NCBI GenBank assembly: GCA_039931435.1
Contig: JBDTRY010000089.1
Span: 1-13,742 of the forward strand
DNA from: JBDTRY01 sp039931435
GTDB taxonomy: Bacteria > Acidobacteriota > Thermoanaerobaculia > Gp7-AA8
Length of the DNA stretch: 13,742 nt
Reading direction: 5' to 3'
The translations under genes were made by a program, and so were the position numbers. This document shows positions 1-6,666 of this stretch, in pieces. The notes beneath the pieces are model-generated. The model was given only the letters and a program-made list of their open reading frames with translations. It was not told the origin of the DNA and did not search any database. Within the stretch, counting starts at the first letter, position 1. Every line of letters starts with the position of its first letter.

Positions 1-4
1 GGGT

Positions 5-511
5 TCAGCGTCCATTGCCGGAGCTGCAGGGTGTGTCAGAGCAGTCATTGTCGTGTCCATTCGTGCTTTCGTTTGGTTCCTTGACCATGGGAATGAACGT
101 CTCATAGCGGATGAAAGGGAGAAAGACCCCGAAACCGATGTAATCGCCGATCCAGCCCTGGAAGAGGGGGAACGGATCCGCCAGCCCCTGGTAGACGATG
201 CCGGTCACGCCGTTGCGGGAGGTGCTCGAACTGGTGACGAGGATTGGAAACTTTACGTAGTTTTCACCGAGAGGCCAGCCGCCGAAGACCGAGCCCATGA
301 TCTGAACCTGCGACAGCGAGGACTGCGCCCCTTCGTTCTTGTAGACGGTCCAGCGCCGGGCGGAGTAGGCCACGATGTGGTTGAACTGCCACTTCTGAAC
401 GCCGATCCACATCAGTTGCACCACGAGCATGATCATGAAGACGAGCATGATCGTGAAGATGGCGAACTCCGTAGCCGCCTGTCCCGACTCCCTGCTTCGT
501 CTCTTCATCAT
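5..511 (-). CDS. TadE-like pseudopilin of a Flp/Tad pilus system
   Basis: A 168-aa protein with a short basic leader (MMKRRSRESG) followed by QAATEF and a hydrophobic helix at about residues 14-37. The Gly-10 | Gln-11 junction with Glu at +5 fits the type IVb prepilin processing site G|XXXXE(F/Y), so the upstream prepilin peptidase probably cleaves it. The rest is a soluble extracytoplasmic domain, typical of TadE/TadF minor pseudopilins, which help assemble the Flp pilus. The start codon overlaps the peptidase stop (ATGA), indicating translational coupling. The C-terminus is Asn/Gly/Ser-rich with two cysteines near the end. The stop lies at 5-7, so the gene is complete. TadE versus TadF cannot be settled here. 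Confidence 0.85.
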   Translation of the reverse strand: MMKRRSRESGQAATEFAIFTIMLVFMIMLVVQLMWIGVQKWQFNHIVAYSARRWTVYKNEGAQSSLSQVQIMGSVFGGWPLGENYVKFPILVTSSSTSRNGVTGIVYQGLADPFPLFQGWIGDYIGFGVFLPFIRYETFIPMVKEPNESTNGHDNDCSDTPCSSGNGR

Positions 512-1026
512 GATGCGATCCTCGGAACGAGTGCGAATCCCTTCTGCTGCGCGATCAGAGCCATGACCACACCGCCCGCCACGATGATCGCGTAAGGAAT
601 CCGGTGCCCCTCACCCTCGATCACTCCCTCAGCGGGGAGGTGCCAGACCACCATCTGATAGCCTGCCTGGAAGAGCCGTCGGAGAAACGGAATCAACGCC
701 CTCTTCCACGCAAGCAATCCGATCGCTACCACCCCACCCAGCAGCGCCGTCCAGAGCAATGCCTCACCCAGGAAATGCGGTCCCATCAATCCGGCCACCG
801 CAGCCAGCAGCTTGCCGTCGCCACCCCCGAGAATTCCCGCAGCGAACAGACTGAAGCCGAGAATCAGCACCAGAACCACTGATACGAGCGCGGCCAGGAA
901 TGCCCGCATCGGCTCCAGCAACAACCACATTGTCAGACCGGTCAGAATCGCGGGAAGCGTGACCAGGTTCGGAATTCTGCGCGTCCGTGCATCGATCACC
1001 GCCGATACCAGGACCACCAGCAGCAC
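508..1026 (-). CDS. tadV: Prepilin peptidase, A24 family (TadV/CpaA type)
   Basis: A small polytopic aspartic peptidase that cleaves Flp and TadE leaders at the inner membrane. From the GTG at 1026 it has 172 aa. The two catalytic aspartates of the A24 family are visible: Asp-12 in IDARTRRIPN and Asp-70 in the GGGD motif (67-70). The C-terminal RIPYAIIVAGG is also family-typical. It lacks the N-terminal methylase and zinc region of PilD, as expected for TadV/CpaA. The start is uncertain. The GTG has no obvious Shine-Dalgarno sequence, whereas GAGGGG stands about 5 bases before an in-frame CTG at 1053. That CTG would add nine residues and complete the first membrane helix. It abuts the preceding flp stop and overlaps TadE by 4 bases. 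Confidence 0.85.
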   Translation of the reverse strand: MLLVVLVSAVIDARTRRIPNLVTLPAILTGLTMWLLLEPMRAFLAALVSVVLVLILGFSLFAAGILGGGDGKLLAAVAGLMGPHFLGEALLWTALLGGVVAIGLLAWKRALIPFLRRLFQAGYQMVVWHLPAEGVIEGEGHRIPYAIIVAGGVVMALIAQQKGFALVPRIAS

Positions 1027-1055
1027 CAGAACGATCCGGACCAGCTCGGCCAGAG

Positions 1056-1226
1056 CTATCCCCTCGTGAAGGAGCTCATGACGTTGGAGATGAAGATGTT
1101 CAGAAACTTCTCCAGCATCAACTTGAAAAGCGCATAGATCGGGATCGTCACAAGTCCGATGATCAGGATGTACTCGGTGGCCGACTGCCCCGATTCATCC
1201 GCCAGAAATGATCTGATCCGCCCCAT
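1056..1226 (-). CDS. flp: Flp pilin, third copy (56 aa)
   Basis: A 56-aa ORF starting ATG (complement of 1224-1226) and ending TAG (1056-1058). It is preceded by GGGGAG at a 6-7-base spacing. The leader MGRIRSFLADESG is followed by QSATEYILIIGL and a hydrophobic helix. It fits the type IVb prepilin motif G|XXXXEY exactly, with cleavage expected after Gly-13. The mature subunit would be about 43 residues, the usual size for a Flp pilin. It is the third pilin in transcription order and lies directly upstream of the prepilin peptidase, which it may drive by translational coupling. It is very short, but the motif and operon position make it secure. Confidence 0.88.
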   Translation of the reverse strand: MGRIRSFLADESGQSATEYILIIGLVTIPIYALFKLMLEKFLNIFISNVMSSFTRG

Positions 1227-1248
1227 GTCGTTCTCCCCGCGAGAAGTT

Positions 1249-1283
1249 CCGCGGAGGCGGGGCCGTGAGCCCCGCCTCCGCGG
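1249..1283 (-). promoter_or_regulatory. Perfect GC-rich hairpin between pilin genes
   Basis: A 14-bp perfect inverted repeat (arms 1249-1262 and 1270-1283) with a 7-base loop lies between the stop of the second pilin and the start of the third. No U-tract follows on the minus strand, so it is not a classic intrinsic terminator. Such hairpins commonly stabilise upstream mRNA 3' ends or attenuate downstream genes. This one could keep the pilins made in excess of the peptidase and TadE. The structure is seen; the function is inferred. Confidence 0.6.
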
Positions 1284-1302
1284 CGTTTCGTTTCCTGCCC
1301 TT

Positions 1303-1503
1303 TTACGGACCGGTTGACGGAACCTTCTGGCCGTTGATCCACCCGATGACCTTGTTGATGAACTTGTTGATCGCTTCCCGGAAGAACATCAGAACGAGGA
1401 CGATGAAGAGGACGATCAGGCCGATGATCAGAATGTACTCGACCATTCCCTGTCCGGACTCATCGGTAAAAAAACTCCACAACTTCTTGGCTTTCTGTTT
1501 CAC
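1303..1503 (-). CDS. flp: Flp pilin, second copy (66 aa)
   Basis: A 66-aa prepilin starting with GTG and preceded by an excellent ribosome-binding site, GGGGGAG, six bases upstream. The basic leader carries TDESG, then QGMVEYILIIGL and a long hydrophobic helix (about residues 20-42). Cleavage is expected after Gly-18, with Glu at +5 and Tyr at +6 as in type IVb pilins. The C-terminal tail is amphipathic (FREAINKFINKVIGWING). Strong translation signals and its place upstream of the hairpin suggest it may be the main pilus subunit. The three tandem pilins differ in leader and tail, so they are not recent identical duplicates. Confidence 0.92.
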   Translation of the reverse strand: MKQKAKKLWSFFTDESGQGMVEYILIIGLIVLFIVLVLMFFREAINKFINKVIGWINGQKVPSTGP

Positions 1504-1537
1504 GTCGAACTCCCCCTGTATTAGTTATGCTGCGCTG

Positions 1538-1777
1538 TTAAACACCTGGACCTCTGAAGCCTTTTGCCAGGCGGTCCAGGAGACTCTTCAAAGGGTTCTG
1601 AAGCTTATTGAAGACAATGGCGATGGGAACTATGATCAGTCCGACCACCAGAATGTACTCCGTCGCCGCCTGACCGCGCTCGTCGCGCAGAAAGCCACGG
1701 ATCTTCCCGCCGGCCGGCCGGAATGCTGCATCCGTGACGCTGCCTCGATTGGCGAGGTCGTTCATCATGATCTGCAA
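1538..1777 (-). CDS. flp: Flp pilin, first copy, with an extended leader
   Basis: The first pilin gene of the operon. From TTG at 1777 it encodes 79 aa; ATGs at 1768 and 1765 are alternative starts. GAGAG lies about 7 bases before the TTG, which favours that start. The leader is long (about 36 residues) and ends RDERG, followed by QAATEYILVVGL and a hydrophobic helix. The G|XXXXEY cleavage motif is intact. The tail after the helix is basic and ends GFRGPGV. The long leader differs from the 13- and 18-residue leaders of the two sister pilins. It could be a minor pilin or the initiation subunit. Identification as a Flp-family prepilin is firm; its separate role is not known. Confidence 0.87.
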   Translation of the reverse strand: MQIMMNDLANRGSVTDAAFRPAGGKIRGFLRDERGQAATEYILVVGLIIVPIAIVFNKLQNPLKSLLDRLAKGFRGPGV

Positions 1778-1813
1778 TTTATAGCTCTCGCGACGAAGAG
1801 GTGGTGACCGTGC

Positions 1814-1826
1814 TCACAGTTTGTGA
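1814..1826. promoter_or_regulatory. Candidate operator, dyad TCACA-GTT-TGTGA
   Basis: A short perfect dyad (5-bp arms, 3-base spacer) lies just downstream of the predicted -10 of the minus-strand pilin promoter. It is well placed to bind a dimeric regulator near the pilin transcription start. The regulator is unknown, and a dyad this short may be chance. Confidence 0.25.
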
Positions 1827-1837
1827 ATGTGCGGCAG

Positions 1838-1866
1838 ATACTATCGAATGCAAGTTGTATAATCAA
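1838..1866 (-). promoter_or_regulatory. Predicted sigma70-type promoter of the flp/tad operon
   Basis: On the minus strand, TTGATT (complement of 1861-1866) and TAGTAT (complement of 1838-1843) are separated by exactly 17 bases. Each hexamer matches consensus at 4 of 6 positions. Transcription would begin near 1831, giving a leader of roughly 55 bases before the first pilin. Confidence 0.4.
1858..1863 (+). promoter_or_regulatory. Perfect -10 element upstream of the FHA/CsgG-like gene
   Basis: TATAAT occurs 48 bases before the GTG start at 1911. No good -35 is found 16-18 bases upstream (the region reads about GCAGATAC), so an activator may be needed. The hexamer overlaps the -35 of the opposite pilin promoter. 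Confidence 0.35.
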
Positions 1867-1910
1867 GCGCAACCGACGCCAAAATCAACCAGACAAAATC
1901 GAGGTAAGTC

Positions 1911-4118
1911 GTGGACATCACTATTCGTCATCTCAGCGGTACGCACGCCGGACAGGAACAGACATTCCCGGCCGGCTCCATCACTCTTGGAAGAAATCCC
2001 TCCAACAAAATCTCCTTTGACCCGGAAATGGACCGCACGGTTTCCGGCCTGCACGCTGAGCTTTCCCCTCGAGCCGACGGCTGGGTCATCCGCGATCTGG
2101 GAAGCAGCAATGGCACTTTTATCAATGAAGAGAAGGTCAACGAGCGCAATCTCCGCCCGGGCGAGATCATTCAACTCGGCAAGAACGGTCCCCGGCTGCA
2201 GTTGAACTTCGACCTGCCCGCCGGGGTCCAGCCGGCTGCTCCCCCTGTAGTCGATGCTCCGCCAGAGGGCCGCACCGTGATGATGATGATGAACGAGGGA
2301 GTTCCCGGCAACGCCCCGATGGGCTCCCCGGGCGGATTCGCCCCGGCAGGCGGCGGCTATGCGGGCGCCCCGGCCTTCGCCGCTCCCCCGAAAAAGAAGG
2401 GCGGAATCCTCAAGGCACTTCTCATCGTACTGGTGCTTTTCGGAATCCTCATCGTAGCCGGAATCGCGGGTGTGGCCTTCCTCCGAGGACGAAACGCCGC
2501 ACCCGAGCAGTCCACAAGCACGGATAGCGTGGCCACGGCCACATCCACCGCAACCACCTCCGGCGCCAGCGATACCTCCGCGACGGCCACGACAGCCACG
2601 GCCAGCGCCATCCCCATCGTTCCCGCGGCGGCCACGATCACCGACACCGCCGTGACATCGACGGCCGATACAGCACGCACCATCCAGGAAGCAAAAGACC
2701 TGCAGCAGAAGATCGACCAGCAGAAGGCCGTGCTCAGCCAGGCCAGGGAAAGCCTGCAGAACGCCAAAGCCTCCGGTTCTTCCGGGAACTCCGCGGCACA
2801 GATGCGGGACATGGAACGCCAGCTTCAAAGCTCCCAGGCCATGATCGACGATCTGCAGCGCCAGCTTCAGCAGAAGAACGACCTGCTGCAGAAGACGATT
2901 ATCGAGAAGGATCAGGCGCTGCAGAAAGCAATTCGCGAGCGCAACGACGCCCTGCGAAGAGCCCGGGAAGCAGACGCTCGGGCCCGCTCCCAGTCTCTGC
3001 TGCAGCCCTCTGAATTGCTTCAGCAGAGGAGCCCCGTTCAGGTCGCGGGACTACTTCCGGCCTCGGCACTGAGAACCCTGGCCGTGATGAATTTCGTCGA
3101 CGAGTCTCCGGCCGGCGACTCCGCACCGCTGGTCAAAACCAAGCAGCTCAAGAAACGCATCTTCTATGTTCCCGAGGATGCGGAGATCCCGCTGCCGGAC
3201 ATGCCCGACGACATGCCGGCTACCCTCGCTCTTCTCGTCATCCAGTCCCTGGGCACAACCGGCCACTACGTGCAGTCTGACGACACGGGCGACGCTGCCA
3301 TTTCGGTCGTGGTGACCAACTTCCGCAGCGACATCAAGAGCCACCTGAACACGGCTACGGTAACCGCCGGGGCCAGTGCCATCGCCGGAATCCTCGGCAA
3401 GAGCGGCGCCCAGTCTCCCGTGAATGCGCGTTCGGTGAGCATGAACGCGGACATGGCTGCCCGCGTCCGTTTGCTCGATCCCGACAACAACGAGCTAGGC
3501 CAGTTCACGTCTTCGGCCTCCTCTCACGACAGGAAGACTTCCACGGACCTCGGCGGCCTGACCATTCGCGAAATCACCAATACGGACAGTGCCCTCGGGG
3601 ACGTAACCCGCAAGGTCGCGGCCGACGCAGTCGAATCCCTGCTCAAGGACCTCGATCAGATCCAGTGGCAGGGCCGCGTAGTCAACGCAGAAGAAAAAAC
3701 GGTGACCCTCAACTGCGGCAGCCGTTGTCTCATCGAAGTCGGCGACGTCTTCAACGTCTATGACGATGAGAACACGAACGTCGCTACCTTGCGCGTGAAG
3801 AAAGTCACGCCCGAAGAATCGACGGCCTCTCTGGTGACATCCACCGGCGAGGTGGCAGACCTCTCCGGAAAGATCGTGAAGTATGCCGGCCGCAACGGAG
3901 ACAGCTCCGGTACGCAGAAGAGCATCAAGCAGCGCGCCGTGCAGTTGCGCATGAACACCGACGCCTATGACGGCCCCGGAAAAACATTCAATTCAGTCAA
4001 GAAACTGAGCAGCGGCACCAAGCTCAATCTCTTGTACTCGGTCGGCACCTGGGCGCGTGTCTCTCAGGGCTCCGACACATTCTGGATTCCCCTGACCAGC
4101 GCGCAGATTCTCGACTGA
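1911..4118 (+). CDS. FHA, transmembrane, coiled-coil, CsgG/FlgT-like and SH3 protein (735 aa)
   Basis: It starts at GTG with GAGGT five bases upstream. The FHA domain (about 1-100) has the phosphothreonine-binding pattern: Gly-27/Arg-28, Ser-45..His-48 and Asn-67/Gly-68 in SSNGTF. After a Pro/Gly/Ala linker and KKK, one membrane helix spans about 166-191, placing the FHA in the cytoplasm and the remainder outside the inner membrane. A Thr/Ala/Ser-rich stretch (about 200-255) leads to a Gln/Lys-rich coiled coil (about 255-360). Residues about 386-580 (ALRTLAVMNFVDES onward) resemble CsgG-type lipoprotein domains, and about 587-645 resemble FlgT C-terminal domains. The end (about 675-735) looks like a bacterial SH3 domain. 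The only two cysteines, 602 and 606, lie in the extracytoplasmic part. The function is unknown; a phospho-regulated envelope scaffold, perhaps for the divergent pilus, is inference. The FHA call is firm; the CsgG/FlgT call is tentative. Confidence 0.82.
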   Translation: MDITIRHLSGTHAGQEQTFPAGSITLGRNPSNKISFDPEMDRTVSGLHAELSPRADGWVIRDLGSSNGTFINEEKVNERNLRPGEIIQLGKNGPRLQLNFDLPAGVQPAAPPVVDAPPEGRTVMMMMNEGVPGNAPMGSPGGFAPAGGGYAGAPAFAAPPKKKGGILKALLIVLVLFGILIVAGIAGVAFLRGRNAAPEQSTSTDSVATATSTATTSGASDTSATATTATASAIPIVPAAATITDTAVTSTADTARTIQEAKDLQQKIDQQKAVLSQARESLQNAKASGSSGNSAAQMRDMERQLQSSQAMIDDLQRQLQQKNDLLQKTIIEKDQALQKAIRERNDALRRAREADARARSQSLLQPSELLQQRSPVQVAGLLPASALRTLAVMNFVDESPAGDSAPLVKTKQLKKRIFYVPEDAEIPLPDMPDDMPATLALLVIQSLGTTGHYVQSDDTGDAAISVVVTNFRSDIKSHLNTATVTAGASAIAGILGKSGAQSPVNARSVSMNADMAARVRLLDPDNNELGQFTSSASSHDRKTSTDLGGLTIREITNTDSALGDVTRKVAADAVESLLKDLDQIQWQGRVVNAEEKTVTLNCGSRCLIEVGDVFNVYDDENTNVATLRVKKVTPEESTASLVTSTGEVADLSGKIVKYAGRNGDSSGTQKSIKQRAVQLRMNTDAYDGPGKTFNSVKKLSSGTKLNLLYSVGTWARVSQGSDTFWIPLTSAQILD

Positions 4119-4172
4119 GGCAGTTATCGGCACGAACGAGGAGAACTCCGGAGCGGGCGCTCCCAAAACTAC

Positions 4173-4210
4173 ACGGGCCTCCCTGCGGAGGCCCGTTTCA
4201 CTTTATTTTG
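4173..4210 (+). terminator. Intrinsic terminator after the FHA/CsgG-like gene
   Basis: A perfect 10-bp stem (4173-4182 with 4187-4196) has a CTGC loop and is followed by TTCACTTTATTTT. It lies 55 bases after the FHA gene's stop and isolates that gene from the membrane-protein gene that follows. Confidence 0.85.
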
Positions 4211-4242
4211 TAGCGAGGGTAGCCGCGTACGGCGGAATCTTC

Positions 4243-5658
4243 CTGGCAGGACTGGCCTCCGGATTCGATCCTGACCTGTGGTGGCATCTGCGAGCCGGGC
4301 AGTGGATTGCTGCTCAGCGAAGTGTGCCCCGGGTCGACTTCCTGTCATTCACGGTTCCCGGCGCGCCATGGCTCGACCATGAATGGCTGGCCGAACTGCT
4401 CACATGGCTTCCATGGCGAACCGGAGGGGCGTGGGCCGTGCTGCTCCTGTATACGGTGATCATCACCGCCACCTTCGCTCTGGTGGGGGTGCGCATGCAC
4501 GTGCGGGATGTTCCTCCGCTCGTCTCGACGTTTCTACTCCTCGGGGCCCTACTGGCCGCTGGCGGAAGCATCGGGATGCGAATGCAGATGTTCTCGTTGC
4601 TGCTGCTTGCCGTGCTTCTCCTCATTCTGGAGAAGGCGCGCTCCGAACGTGCACCGCGGCTCCTGTTCTACGTACCGCCGCTTCTGTGCCTGTGGGCCAA
4701 CCTCCACGGCGGCTTCATGATCGGCTTGGCGGTGCTGGGAATCGCTCTCTGTGGATCTGTGATCGAACGCATTTCCGCAGCTACCGAACCGCGGCCCCGA
4801 TCCGGTCCTCTCGCTCTGGCCCTCGTAGCCTCGACTCTGGCCACTCTGCTCAACCCCAATGGAGTAGCTGCCCTGATTTACCCCTTCCGGTTTTTGAAAC
4901 GGAATCCGTTCACAACGAGGATCGCTGAATCGTTGCCACCAGCATTCAATGATCCGGTGACCATTGCTTTCGGGGTGCTAGTGAGCGTACTTCTGCTCAG
5001 TCTTCTACTTTCGCAACAGAGAGTAAACGTCACCGATCTCCTCCTCGCCGGGGCCTTCACGTTGCTGGCATTCAGTCAGGCAAGAAACATCGCCGTCTGG
5101 GTGGTGGCCGTTCTCCCGATCACGGCCTCAGCCATCACCGGAGCGGTGGGGAGATTCCGGAATCGAGCAAAGGAGCATGTACCGATCCAAGCGCAAAGTG
5201 CGGCCCTGATCAATGGCGCGCTGCTGACGATCGTCATCGCCGCCTACACACTCATCGCGGTGAACTATCTCGACACATCACGGCTCGCGGCGATGGAGAG
5301 CGAGCATTTTCCCCTGGGCGCCGTGGCCATTCTTAAGAACGATCACCGGCCGCATCGCGTGTTCTGCGACTACGAGTGGGGAGGGTACGTTTCCTGGGCG
5401 CTTGGAGACAGAGGTCTCGTCTTCATCGACGGACGTGCGGACACGGTGTATCCGACGAGCGTCCTCGACCAGTATCTGTCGATCGCGTCCGGGTTGGCCG
5501 GCTGGCACCAGGAATTAACGAAGTACGGGGCGGACGCCGTGATCCTTCCACCCAGCGCCCCTCTGGCGCGCCTGCTGGTCACGGACGCGCAGTGGGAGAT
5601 CGCCTACGCAGACCGCCTGAGCGTTCTATACGTACGCTCGTCCCCGGCACGGCTATGA
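4243..5658 (+). CDS. Polytopic membrane protein, GT-C-like layout, function unknown
   Basis: A multi-pass membrane protein (about 8-10 helices) with a soluble C-terminal domain of roughly 130 residues. Motifs of a widespread uncharacterised bacterial family are visible: DPDLWWHLRAGQWI near the N-terminus, PGAPWLDHEWLAELL, LWANLHGGF in the middle, and CDYEWGGYVSW then FIDGRAD in the C-terminal domain. The layout resembles GT-C glycosyltransferases, but no activity can be assigned. The start is a problem. The first standard in-frame start is GTG at 4324, which would remove the conserved DPDLWWHL motif (from about 4264). Upstream the frame stays open to at least 4120 without ATG, GTG or TTG. A CTG at 4243 with GGCGGA six bases before it is used here provisionally. 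It converges on the minus-strand FHA gene with a 13-base gap. Confidence 0.75.
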   Translation: MAGLASGFDPDLWWHLRAGQWIAAQRSVPRVDFLSFTVPGAPWLDHEWLAELLTWLPWRTGGAWAVLLLYTVIITATFALVGVRMHVRDVPPLVSTFLLLGALLAAGGSIGMRMQMFSLLLLAVLLLILEKARSERAPRLLFYVPPLLCLWANLHGGFMIGLAVLGIALCGSVIERISAATEPRPRSGPLALALVASTLATLLNPNGVAALIYPFRFLKRNPFTTRIAESLPPAFNDPVTIAFGVLVSVLLLSLLLSQQRVNVTDLLLAGAFTLLAFSQARNIAVWVVAVLPITASAITGAVGRFRNRAKEHVPIQAQSAALINGALLTIVIAAYTLIAVNYLDTSRLAAMESEHFPLGAVAILKNDHRPHRVFCDYEWGGYVSWALGDRGLVFIDGRADTVYPTSVLDQYLSIASGLAGWHQELTKYGADAVILPPSAPLARLLVTDAQWEIAYADRLSVLYVRSSPARL

Positions 5659-5671
5659 ACTGAATCGCCTC

Positions 5672-6649
5672 TCAGGAACCGAGTTTCGCTTTGGCCCGCT
5701 GGACTTCGTCACTCGTCGGAACTCCGAACTTCACGACGCCTTCGAGGTACTTTCGCGAGCGTGCGGAATCGTTCCCCGCGGCGTACACCATGGCCGCATC
5801 GTAAGCGACGGTTGTGTACTTTTGCCGAAGGTCGTCCGTCGGTGCCTTCTGCAGTTCGGTCTCCCAGCCCTCCAGGGCCTTGTCGATCTCGAGATTGGAG
5901 GCAGCCAGAGTGGCCAGATCGCCAGCGGGAATCGGAGTTGGGGTCGGGGGCGGAACAGGGGTCGCGGCTACCGTCGCGGTGGCCACCGGCTCATTTTTCC
6001 GTCCCATCATCACCGCCACCAGTCCAACAACCACGACGAGTACGATGAGCACAATGAGAATCAGCTTCATTTTCGATCCTGACTTCGGAGGTGGTGCTTG
6101 TTGTGGGACGGGAGTATTGGCCCGGGGAGCGGGAATGCTTACCGGTTGAAAGCCCGAAGGGGCAGCCTGAGGCTGAAACTGCTGAGGGGCGGGTCGCGAG
6201 GAACCGGAAGTGCCGCGGGGGACCTCGGCCTCGAAGAGAGTCTTGGGAACCGGCCGGCCACCGGTATCGTAAGACTGCATCATCGTTTCCGGCACAGCGC
6301 CCCTGCCGAACGCAGGCGCATCGACGGCCGCCGTGGGGGCGGTAGCCTGTGTGGAGGTCACGCCCGTACCTTCGGCGACGATCTCGAACGCACCGACGGA
6401 GTACGGCTCGCCCGATACCAGCGCCTCGTCCTCAATGCGCACGCCACCGCGCGAAACTCCCTCGATGCTTGTGGCCGTGTCCACGATGCGCCACTGTCCG
6501 CCGCGGCTGACCAGGTCGGCAACGTGTCCGGCCAGATACGGATCATCGACACGAATGTCGCAATCCGCGCCGCTGCCCACGGTCGCTTTTTCGCCTTTGA
6601 TTTCGACTGTTCTGATGACAATTCCCTGTCGCCGGATGTGAACCTTCAT
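5672..6649 (-). CDS. Membrane-anchored degenerate FHA protein (325 aa)
   Basis: Residues about 1-93 have FHA-like strand order, but the usual phosphopeptide contacts are missing: GR reads Gly-25/Ser-26, the Ser before His-42 is Leu-39, and SSNG reads SIEG. It may therefore bind its partner without phosphorylation. A Pro/Gln/Ala-rich linker (about 100-190) leads to one membrane helix (about 194-215) preceded by basic residues, so the FHA is cytoplasmic. A Pro/Thr linker then leads to a helical, TPR-like extracytoplasmic tail (about 243-325). The start has AAGGG five bases upstream and lies 17 bases after the ATPase stop, indicating one operon. By analogy with FHA-type proteins of secretion machines, it may anchor or regulate that ATPase; this is inference. 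Confidence 0.8.
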   Translation of the reverse strand: MKVHIRRQGIVIRTVEIKGEKATVGSGADCDIRVDDPYLAGHVADLVSRGGQWRIVDTATSIEGVSRGGVRIEDEALVSGEPYSVGAFEIVAEGTGVTSTQATAPTAAVDAPAFGRGAVPETMMQSYDTGGRPVPKTLFEAEVPRGTSGSSRPAPQQFQPQAAPSGFQPVSIPAPRANTPVPQQAPPPKSGSKMKLILIVLIVLVVVVGLVAVMMGRKNEPVATATVAATPVPPPTPTPIPAGDLATLAASNLEIDKALEGWETELQKAPTDDLRQKYTTVAYDAAMVYAAGNDSARSRKYLEGVVKFGVPTSDEVQRAKAKLGS

Positions 6650-6666
6650 GAATTCCCTTCGATCTC

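Noticed and set aside
2266..2295. ATG/GATG triplet run (Met-Met-Met-Met) in the FHA gene as a microsatellite
   Set aside because: Only a few units in frame; too short to call a repeat array.
1863..2828. Minus-strand 321-aa Gly/Arg/Cys-rich ORF
   Set aside because: Low-complexity shadow of the FHA gene's Ala/Pro/Thr-rich linker; it also covers the divergent promoter region.
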